From Arenibaculum pallidiluteum (GTDB lineage Bacteria > Pseudomonadota > Alphaproteobacteria > Azospirillales > Azospirillaceae): a stretch of DNA of 57,432 nt. Under the pieces are notes generated by a model. That model saw only the letters and a program-made list of their open reading frames with translations. It had not been told where the DNA came from and ran no database searches. Shown here piece by piece: positions 52,210 to 57,432 of the stretch; positions within the stretch are counted from its first letter, which is position 1; the number at the start of each line of letters is the position of its first letter. The translations under genes and the position numbers were made by a program. The stretch spans positions 1 through 57,432 of the forward strand of contig NZ_JAFIQU010000028.1 in the NCBI RefSeq assembly GCF_017355985.1, in the 5' to 3' direction.

Positions 52210-53501
52210 AAGGCAAGACGGGCAGGCCGGTCCCCGGCCGCAGGACCGTTCTGAGGACCCTTGCGCTGGGCGCCGCGGCAGCGGCGCTTGCGCGGCCGGC
52301 CCTGGCCCGGGGCGGCCCCGCGGGTCCGGCCCGCGTGGTGGTGGTCGGCGGCGGCTTCGCCGGCACCGCCTGCGCGCGCGCCCTGGCGCGGTCCGGCGTC
52401 GCGGTGACGCTGGTCGAGCCTAGCCCCGTCTTCACCGCATGCCCCTTCAGCAATGCGGTGATCGCCGGGCTGCGCGGGATCGAGGGCCAGCGGTTCGGCT
52501 ACGATGGCGTGCGGCGCGACGGCGTGGCCGTGGCGTACCGTGCCGCCAGCCGCGTCGACGCCGAGAACCGGCGGGTGATCCTGGACGACGGCTCGGCGCT
52601 GGAATACGACCGGCTCGTCATGGCGCCCGGCATTGACATGCGCTTCGATGCGCTGCCGGGTTACGACGCCGCGGCGGCGGAGGCCATGCCCCATGCCTGG
52701 AAGGCCGGCGAGCAGACGCTGCTGCTGCGCCGAAAGCTCGAGGCGATGGAGGATGGCGGCGTCTTTGTGATGGCGGTCCCTGCCAACCCCTACCGCTGCC
52801 CGCCCGGCCCCTACGAGCGTGCGAGCCTGATCGCGCACTACCTGAAGACCCGCAAGCCGCGCTCGAAGCTGCTGGTTCTCGACGCCAAGGACGCCTTCTC
52901 GAAGCAGAGGCTGTTCCAGGCCGCCTGGCAGGCCCTCTATCCCGGGCTGATCGAATGGATCCCGCTCTCCGAGGGCGGCAAGGTGACCGAGGTGGACCCG
53001 GGCACCGGCACGCTGGTCACCGAGTTCGGCGAGCACCGTGCCGACGTTGCCAACGTGATCCCGCCGCAGCGCGCGGGGTCCATCGCCATTGCGGCGGGCG
53101 TCGCCGACCGCACCGGCTGGTGCCCCATCGATCCCGTGACGTTCGAATCGCGCCTGCAGCCGAACATCCATGTGATCGGCGACGCGGCGATCGCCGGCGG
53201 CATGCCGAAGTCGGCCTTCGCCGCCAACGCCCAGGCGAAGGCCTGCGCCGCCGCCGTGGAGACGCTGCTGCGCGGCGAGGCGCCGGCCCCGCCGAAGCTG
53301 ATCAACACGTGCTACAGCCTGGTGGCGCCGGACTACGGGATCTCGGTTGCCGGGGTCTATGCCCCGGCCAAGGGGCTGCTGGCCGACGTGGAAGGGGCGG
53401 GCGGTGTCAGCCCTGCCGAGGCGCCGGCGTCCTTCCGCACCCGCGAGGCCGCCCATGCCCAGGCCTGGTTCGACACCGTCACCGCCGAGACCTTCGGCTG
53501 A
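52206..53501 (+). CDS. soxF: Flavocytochrome c sulfide dehydrogenase, flavoprotein subunit
   Basis: 431 residues. A Tat leader GRRTVLRTLALGAAAAALAR precedes VVVVGGGFAGTACARAL, the FAD-binding fold. Cys79 in FTACPFSNAVIAGLRG is the covalent flavin attachment region in this family; conserved cysteines in PYRCPPGPYERAS and NTCYSLVAPDYG can form the redox disulfide. It oxidises sulfide to polysulfide in the periplasm, passing electrons to the cytochrome encoded before it (4-bp overlap). Equivalent to FccB. It joins the upstream cytochrome and the downstream soxX (7 bp gap) in one operon. Confidence 0.92.
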   Translation: MKGKTGRPVPGRRTVLRTLALGAAAAALARPALARGGPAGPARVVVVGGGFAGTACARALARSGVAVTLVEPSPVFTACPFSNAVIAGLRGIEGQRFGYDGVRRDGVAVAYRAASRVDAENRRVILDDGSALEYDRLVMAPGIDMRFDALPGYDAAAAEAMPHAWKAGEQTLLLRRKLEAMEDGGVFVMAVPANPYRCPPGPYERASLIAHYLKTRKPRSKLLVLDAKDAFSKQRLFQAAWQALYPGLIEWIPLSEGGKVTEVDPGTGTLVTEFGEHRADVANVIPPQRAGSIAIAAGVADRTGWCPIDPVTFESRLQPNIHVIGDAAIAGGMPKSAFAANAQAKACAAAVETLLRGEAPAPPKLINTCYSLVAPDYGISVAGVYAPAKGLLADVEGAGGVSPAEAPASFRTREAAHAQAWFDTVTAETFG

Positions 53502-53508
53502 GGGCGCC

Positions 53509-53976
53509 ATGACGGGCGCCGCCGCAGGGCTGGTCCTCGCTCTGGCGCTGTCCGCCATGCCGGCCCAGGTGCGGGCGGCTGGGCCTGCCCCGGCGGGCGA
53601 GCCGGCCTATGCCGTCGTCGGGGACGAGATCCCGGCGCCGCTGACCGGCCAGCCGGGCGACGCGGCGCGTGGCCGGGCCATTGCCGCCAGCCGGCAGAAG
53701 GGATTGTGCCTGCTGTGCCATTCCGGCCCCTTTCCGGAGGAGCGCTTCCAGGGCAACCTGGCCCCGGACCTTGCCGGAGTCGGCGCACGGCTTTCCGAAG
53801 GCCGGCTGCGCCTGAGGCTGGTGGACGGGCGCCGCCTCGATCCCGACACCATCATGCCCTCCTACTACCGCACGGACGGGCTGAACCGCGTCGGCGCCGC
53901 CTGGCGCGACAGGACCCTGCTGACCGCCCAGGAGATCGAGGATCTGGTCGCCTTCCTGGCGACGCTGCGCAACTGA
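53509..53976 (+). CDS. soxX: Sulfur oxidation c-type cytochrome SoxX
   Basis: 155 residues with a signal peptide ending near VRA. Haem motif CLLCH at 67-71 and axial Met116 in DTIMPSYYRTDGLNRV, with EERFQGNLAPDLAGVG between; all match SoxX. SoxX pairs with SoxA to form the SoxXA cytochrome, which couples sulfite/thiosulfate to the SoxY cysteine. Gap to SoxY is 12 bp. No oddity in length or motifs. Confidence 0.93.
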   Translation: MTGAAAGLVLALALSAMPAQVRAAGPAPAGEPAYAVVGDEIPAPLTGQPGDAARGRAIAASRQKGLCLLCHSGPFPEERFQGNLAPDLAGVGARLSEGRLRLRLVDGRRLDPDTIMPSYYRTDGLNRVGAAWRDRTLLTAQEIEDLVAFLATLRN

Positions 53977-53988
53977 GGGGACCAAGGG

Positions 53989-54474
53989 TTGGCGAAAGCA
54001 CGGGTAAGGACGACGGAGAAGGCGGGGGCGACGCGGCGTCAGGTCCTGCGCGCCGGGATCGCGGCCGCGGCCGTCCCGCTGCTCCTGGTCCGGCCGGCGC
54101 GCGCCACGCCCAGGGAGATGGAGGCGGCGATCCGCGCCTTCACCGGCGGGGCCGAGATGCGCCCGGGCAAGGTCGCGCTCGACCTGCCGCCGCTGGTGGA
54201 GAACGGCAACTCCGTCCCCGTCACGGTCACGGTGGACCATCCCATGGCGCCCGAGGACCACGTGCAGGCGATCGCGCTGTTCAACGAGCGCAATCCCCAG
54301 CCCAACGTTGCGGTGTTCCACCTGACGCCGCGGGCCGGCCGCGCGGCGGTGTCGACGCGCATCCGGCTCGGCGATTCCCAGAAGATTGTGGCCATCGCCC
54401 GGCTCGCCGACGGCAGCTACTGGTCCGACGAGGCCGAGGTGATCGTCACGCTTCCCGCCTGCGTGGAGAACTGA
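53989..54474 (+). CDS. soxY: Thiosulfate oxidation carrier protein SoxY, atypical C-terminus
   Basis: 161 residues from a TTG at 53989 with AGGGGACCAAGGG upstream. Tat leader TRRQVLRAGIAAAAVPLLLV, then an immunoglobulin-like domain with PLVENGNSVPVTVTVDHPM and the IALFNERNPQPNVAVFHLTP region. Thiosulfate is bound to a single Cys on a flexible C-terminal arm. Normally that arm ends GGCGG; here it ends VTLPACVEN, with Cys158 retained but no flanking glycines and a three-residue tail. The Cys is in the right place. The change may alter arm flexibility or partner choice. No SoxB gene lies in the window. Confidence 0.9.
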   Translation: MAKARVRTTEKAGATRRQVLRAGIAAAAVPLLLVRPARATPREMEAAIRAFTGGAEMRPGKVALDLPPLVENGNSVPVTVTVDHPMAPEDHVQAIALFNERNPQPNVAVFHLTPRAGRAAVSTRIRLGDSQKIVAIARLADGSYWSDEAEVIVTLPACVEN

Positions 54475-54476
54475 GC

Positions 54477-54797
54477 ATGGCCAGGACCCTGATCAACATT
54501 CCCAAGCAGACCCGGCGCGGGGAGGTCATCGAGATCAAGACGCTGATCGCGCACCCCATGGAAACCGGCTTCCGCCCTCTGGCCAACGGGTCGCTGGCGC
54601 CGCGCGACATCATCAACCGCCTGGTCTGCACCTACAACGGCGAGGAGGTCTTCCGCGCCGACCTCTTCCCCGCGATCACCGCGAACCCCTACGTCGCCTT
54701 CACCACCGTCGCCACCGAGAGCGGCGAGATCGCGCTGAGCTGGACCGACGACCGCGGCCAGACGCAGACCGAGACGGTCGCGATCAAGGTCGAATGA
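54477..54797 (+). CDS. soxZ: Thiosulfate oxidation carrier complex protein SoxZ
   Basis: 106 residues, 2 bp after soxY. ARTLINIPKQTRRGEVIEIK, TLIAHPMETGFRPLANGSLA and RDIINRLVCTYNGEEVFRAD match SoxZ, the immunoglobulin-like partner of SoxY. SoxYZ carries sulfur intermediates in the periplasm; SoxZ has no signal peptide and is co-exported with SoxY by Tat. The gene overlaps soxA by 4 bp. Confidence 0.95.
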   Translation: MARTLINIPKQTRRGEVIEIKTLIAHPMETGFRPLANGSLAPRDIINRLVCTYNGEEVFRADLFPAITANPYVAFTTVATESGEIALSWTDDRGQTQTETVAIKVE

Positions 54798-55600
54798 CGC
54801 CCCGGCAGCCCGGCCGGATGACAGCGCGCGCGGCCCTGGCGGGCCTCGCCGCGGCGCTGCCGGCCGTGGCCTGCCTCGCGCAGCAGGACGGCCGGCAGGA
54901 CGGGCGGCTGTCGGGATCCGCCTTCATGAGCGCCGAGACCCGGGAGATGCAGGCGGACGACGCGGCCAATCCCGGCATGCTCTCGGTCCTGGACGGCGAG
55001 GCGCTGTGGAGCCGAAAGGAGGGGGCCGCGGGCCGCGCCTGCGCCGACTGCCACAGCGATGCGGCGACCTCGATGCGGGGAGTGGCGGCGCGCTTCCCGG
55101 CCTTCGACGCGGCGCGGAACGCGCCCGTCAATCTCGACCAGCGCATCAACATCTGCCGTGCCGAGAAGCAGGGCGCGGCACCCTTCGCCTGGGAAAGCCC
55201 GGAGATCCTGGCGCTCTCGGCCTATGTCGGGCTCCAGTCGCGCGGCCTGCCCATCACGGCCGGCGAGGATCCGCGGCTGGCGCCCTTCATCGAGCGCGGG
55301 CGCGGCTTCTACAGCCTGCGCCAGGGCCAGCTCGACCTCGCCTGCGCGAGCTGTCACGACGACAACTGGGGCCGGTTGCTGGGCAGCAGCCCCATCCCCC
55401 AGGCGCACCCGACGGGCTATCCCATCTACCGGCTGGAATGGCAGGGCATGGGCTCGCTCCAGCGCCGGCTGCGCAACTGCCTCGCCGGCGTGCGGGCAGA
55501 GCCTTTCGCCTACGGCGCGCCGGAATACGTGGAGCTGGAGCTGTTCCTGATGACGCGGGCGCACGGGATGGTCATGGAGACGCCTGCCGTCCGCCCCTGA
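54794..55600 (+). CDS. soxA: Diheme cytochrome SoxA
   Basis: 268 residues, starting inside the soxZ stop. After a signal peptide (AALAGLAAALPAVACLA) there are two haem motifs, CADCH at 83-87 and CASCH at 184-188, and a conserved Cys229 in RRLRNCLAGVRAEPFAYG, the cysteine-persulfide haem ligand of the active site. Cys121 and Cys27 may be structural. SoxA forms the SoxXA complex that links thiosulfate to SoxY. The stop is the first of four in-frame stops within 15-bp tandem repeats. Confidence 0.93.
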   Translation: MTPRQPGRMTARAALAGLAAALPAVACLAQQDGRQDGRLSGSAFMSAETREMQADDAANPGMLSVLDGEALWSRKEGAAGRACADCHSDAATSMRGVAARFPAFDAARNAPVNLDQRINICRAEKQGAAPFAWESPEILALSAYVGLQSRGLPITAGEDPRLAPFIERGRGFYSLRQGQLDLACASCHDDNWGRLLGSSPIPQAHPTGYPIYRLEWQGMGSLQRRLRNCLAGVRAEPFAYGAPEYVELELFLMTRAHGMVMETPAVRP

Positions 55601-55648
55601 GTGGTCCGCGCTTGAGTGGTCCGCGCCTGAGTGGTCCGCCCCTAAGAG
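55589..55648 (+). repeat. Four 15-bp tandem repeats across the soxA stop codon
   Basis: Units 55589-55603, 55604-55618, 55619-55633 and 55634-55648 vary around GTCCGCGCCTGAGTG. Each keeps a stop at the same offset: TGA at 55598-55600 (the real stop), TGA at 55613-55615, TGA at 55628-55630 and TAA at 55643-55645. Since 15 is a multiple of three, all are in the same frame. Confidence 0.85.
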
Positions 55649-55673
55649 GCCGGGGCCGGCGGCGCACGGAAAT

Positions 55674-55701
55674 CGGCCCGGCCCCCATGGGGACCGGGCC
55701 G
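55674..55701. terminator. Hairpin ending the sox operon, between convergent genes
   Basis: Outer stem CGGCCCGG (55674-55681) with CCGGGCCG (55694-55701); inner CCCC (55683-55686) with GGGG (55689-55692) around AT, one mismatch. Located between the soxA stop and the convergent LuxR stop (55747). Likely a bidirectional terminator. Confidence 0.65.
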
Positions 55702-55746
55702 TTCCGACACGCCGGCCGCCGGTCGTGGGCTTCCCCGCGACGGGGC

Positions 55747-56415
55747 TCAGGCCGAGGCGAGGGCCGCGTTATCCTCTGCAAAGCCGTTGTTCAGCGCCCA
55801 GATGGCGGCCTGGGTGCGGTTGGACGCGCTGATCTTGCGCAGCAGGCTCTTGAGGTGGACCTTCACGGTCGCCTCGGTGATGCCCAGCCGGTTGGCGATC
55901 ATCTTGTTGCTGTCGCCGTTCACGAGGCAGCGCAGGATCTCGGCCTCGCGGGGCGAGAGGCCCTTGCGCGAGGCCGGCACCGCCAGCTCGCCGCCCTGCA
56001 CCCGGCCGCTGACCAGCAGCGCCGCGAGATGGGTCGGGAACACCTTCTCGCCCATCATCACCAAGCGCAGCGACTGCTGCAGCGCGTCCGGCGAGATGTC
56101 CTTGACGAGGCAGCCGTCGACGCCGGCCTGGATGGCCGAGACCATGGCCTGCGGGTCCACGGTGGCCGTCAGGACGACGACCCGCGCCCCCGGGAACAGC
56201 AGGCGCAGCTCGGACACGGTCTCCTGCGCCGTCGATCCCGCGGCGGGATCGCAGAGCACGAGCTGGACGTCCTTTCCGGATTCGGCCAGCGGCGCCGCCT
56301 CGTCGAGACGGGCGCCCTCGCCGACGATTTCCAGGTCGCCCCCCCGGAGAAGGGCCTTCAGGCCCTCGCGAAAGAGCTTGTTCGGGTCGATCAGCACGAT
56401 GGAAGTGGTCTGCAT
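55747..56415 (-). CDS. LuxR/NarL-type response regulator
   Basis: 222 residues with GGAG 5 nt before the ATG at 56415. Receiver domain 1-120: acidic Asp10 pocket in VLIDPNKLFREGLK, phospho-acceptor Asp56 in LVLCDPAAG, Lys in GCLVKDIS. C-terminal LuxR helix-turn-helix: GLSPREAEILRCLVNGDSNK, then ITEATVKVHLKSLLRKI. No sensor kinase is encoded nearby. It could control the sox operon it faces, or the divergent Rieske gene further on; both are guesses. Confidence 0.93.
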   Translation of the reverse strand: MQTTSIVLIDPNKLFREGLKALLRGGDLEIVGEGARLDEAAPLAESGKDVQLVLCDPAAGSTAQETVSELRLLFPGARVVVLTATVDPQAMVSAIQAGVDGCLVKDISPDALQQSLRLVMMGEKVFPTHLAALLVSGRVQGGELAVPASRKGLSPREAEILRCLVNGDSNKMIANRLGITEATVKVHLKSLLRKISASNRTQAAIWALNNGFAEDNAALASA

Positions 56416-56518
56416 GGAAACTCCACATGTCCGGGGTCGGCAACGGTCCTACCCCGAACGTTCGGATTGGCCCTTTGGTTCCCTCAGCCGCCGAGTGGAA
56501 GGCTGAAAGGTGGCGCAA

Positions 56519-57049
56519 TCATGTCCGGCCTGCCGCGGACGGGCCGTCCGTACCGCCAGGGGGCACCTCGTCGCCCACGCCGATACCTGCGAAATCGAGT
56601 TGCACCGCGACGAGGTCCGCCTGCCGCGCGGTGGGCTCCTCGAGGGTCATCAGGAAGGGTCCGAAATCGGCCTCGCGGGTCCGTGCGATCAGCACGACCC
56701 CCGCCGGCAACACGATCACCTGCCAAAGCGCCGTCTCTGGTTCGGTGCTGGCGGTGACCGGGCCTATCCCGCTCGCCGCGAGCGCCGTCATGCGCAGGAA
56801 GGTGACCAGCCCCGCGGCATCCCGCATGGCCGCGCGGTAGGCCGGGTGCCCGGACACCACCACCGGTCCCATGGCCGGCGGCAGGCCGAGGGTTGCCGCG
56901 ATCCTGGGACCGAAGACGGTGTCGAGCAGGCGTCCCTCGACCACCACCGCCGGCGCCCCGAAGGCCCGCATCAGCGAGCGGCAGCAGGCAAGCACGGGGT
57001 CCCAGAGGGGCGGCGGGTTCCTGACCAGGACGGGGTGAAGGCTCGACAT
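56519..57049 (-). CDS. Hypothetical protein, possible degenerate regulator
   Basis: 176 residues from the ATG at 57049 with GGAGG close upstream (a GTG one codon earlier is also possible). The first half is hydrophobic with VVVEGRLLDTVFGPRIAATL, the second has GVVLIARTREADFGPFLMTL followed by EEPTARQADLVAVQLDFAGI. The latter recalls the LxPxExxLA start of a LuxR-type helix-turn-helix but lacks the rest, so it might be a truncated PAS/LuxR sensor. Not recognised. It diverges from the Rieske gene across 210 bp holding two operators. Confidence 0.6.
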   Translation of the reverse strand: MSSLHPVLVRNPPPLWDPVLACCRSLMRAFGAPAVVVEGRLLDTVFGPRIAATLGLPPAMGPVVVSGHPAYRAAMRDAAGLVTFLRMTALAASGIGPVTASTEPETALWQVIVLPAGVVLIARTREADFGPFLMTLEEPTARQADLVAVQLDFAGIGVGDEVPPGGTDGPSAAGRT

Positions 57050-57114
57050 CACCTCCAGATGGGCCCCCGGGCGACCGAAGTCGAGTCACAGCAAACAGGG
57101 CGTCGCGGCGGCAG

Positions 57115-57126
57115 ATTGCATGCAGT
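57115..57126. promoter_or_regulatory. VanR-like operator, upstream copy
   Basis: ATTGCATGCAGT is one base off the perfect palindrome of the second copy (57190-57201). The centres are 75 bp apart, about seven helical turns, so bound dimers could face the same side of the helix and loop. Serves the Rieske gene, the divergent gene, or both. Confidence 0.5.
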
Positions 57127-57189
57127 ATCCGCGTCAAAACGGCAGTCAGCAGCGACAAACCGCGCACTCCGCACCACCCAGAAACCGCT

Positions 57190-57201
57190 ATTGCATGCAA
57201 T
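57190..57201. promoter_or_regulatory. VanR-like operator overlapping the Rieske-gene promoter
   Basis: ATTGCATGCAAT is a perfect 12-bp palindrome. As I recall it, the VanR operator of Caulobacter vanAB is ATTGGATCCAAT, the same arms with a different centre. It overlaps the -35 of a plausible promoter: TTGCAT (57191-57196), 17-bp spacer, TATCTG (57214-57219). A GntR-family repressor would block transcription here. Confidence 0.6.
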
Positions 57202-57259
57202 GAGCTGACGCAGTATCTGTTGGCCACGCCGATGATCGCGCCAACGAAGGGAGGACCCG

Positions 57260-57432
57260 ATGAGTGAATCCAAGCCATTCCCCGTGAACGCGTGGTATGC
57301 GGCGGCCTGGAACTACGAGATCAAGCGCGAGCTGACGGCGCGTCGGATCTGCGGCAAGGACGTGGTCCTGTACCGCCGCAGCGACGGGCAGGTGGCGGCG
57401 CTCGAGGATGCCTGCTGGCACCGGCTGCTGCC
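57260..57432 (+). CDS. Rieske oxygenase, VanA/aromatic demethylase type (3' truncated by window)
   Basis: The first 57 residues, cut off at the right edge. The ATG at 57260 follows GGGAGG at 6-nt spacing. FPVNAWYAAAWNYEIKRELT and RRICGKDVVLYRRSDGQVAA match the N-terminus of vanillate O-demethylase oxygenase and related Rieske proteins. ALEDACWHRLLP holds the first Cys-x-His of the 2Fe-2S Rieske site. These enzymes hydroxylate or demethylate aromatic compounds with a reductase partner that should lie beyond the window. Preceded by two palindromic operators. Confidence 0.85.
   Translation, partial: MSESKPFPVNAWYAAAWNYEIKRELTARRICGKDVVLYRRSDGQVAALEDACWHRLL

Noticed and set aside
1..57432. tRNA, rRNA, CRISPR arrays, IS elements, prophage
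   Set aside because: I looked for these and saw no cloverleaf-like run, no regular spaced repeats, no transposase or integrase and no phage structural genes. A covariance-model scan for tRNA was not possible.

Overview
The window is a continuous stretch of high-GC (roughly 70%), densely packed chromosome from an alphaproteobacterium. This rests on the MetK C-terminus, DUF3126, DUF6314, SIR2, PhaB-type SDR and NAGGN genes, and on Shine-Dalgarno sites matched to the alphaproteobacterial 16S tail. I cannot name the genus; the gene types fit Rhodobacterales- or Rhodospirillales-like bacteria. I see no phage, insertion sequence, CRISPR, rRNA or tRNA. All functional calls come from motif recognition by eye, without database searches.

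Layout. 1-2900: end of metK, a lysine-rich AT-richer orphan, and a TetR regulator divergent from an alpha/beta hydrolase with a clear operator between them. 3000-5540: a very large RTX/beta-helix protein, the first of three paralogues. 5800-20300: mixed housekeeping and transport genes: cupin, three EamA exporters (one paired with an Lrp regulator), sirtuin, MOSC, LysR, acyltransferase, aquaporin Z, zinc metallopeptidase, pterin dehydratase, SDR, a second hydrolase paralogue, DUF1232, and tandemly duplicated small secreted proteins. 20600-25500: many small genes, including a BLUF photoreceptor, DUF3126, a translationally coupled DUF5985 cassette and a cold-shock domain protein.

25600-33300 is an envelope/exopolysaccharide region: two more RTX/beta-helix paralogues, an OpgC-like acyltransferase coupled to a polysaccharide flippase, and an outer-membrane protein. 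33500-42000 is a nitrogen-rich osmolyte and storage block. The NAGGN operon (asnO, ngg, M42 peptidase) converges on cyanophycinase and cyanophycin synthetase, with a shared hairpin terminator at the junction. 42100-46630 holds an SDR, an isolated tiny ORF with an exceptionally complete ribosome-binding site and its own terminator, and a copper-efflux operon (copA-cueR) under a textbook CueR promoter.

48100-56400 is a sulfur and molybdenum oxidation block. A TauE/SafE exporter diverges from one tight eight-gene operon: a 2Fe-2S subunit, a molybdenum hydroxylase, a flavocytochrome c pair (SoxE/F-like), then soxX-Y-Z-A. No soxB or soxCD is present, and SoxY ends in ACVEN rather than the usual GGCGG. 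A LuxR-type response regulator follows convergently. The window ends in the first codons of a Rieske oxygenase preceded by two VanR-like palindromic operators.

The observations most worth following are the hybrid molybdenum hydroxylase/sox operon with its atypical SoxY tail, the 24-codon ORF module at 43.4 kb, the three-member RTX beta-helix family with a shared upstream motif, and two genes whose stop codons lie inside short tandem repeats that supply redundant stops.
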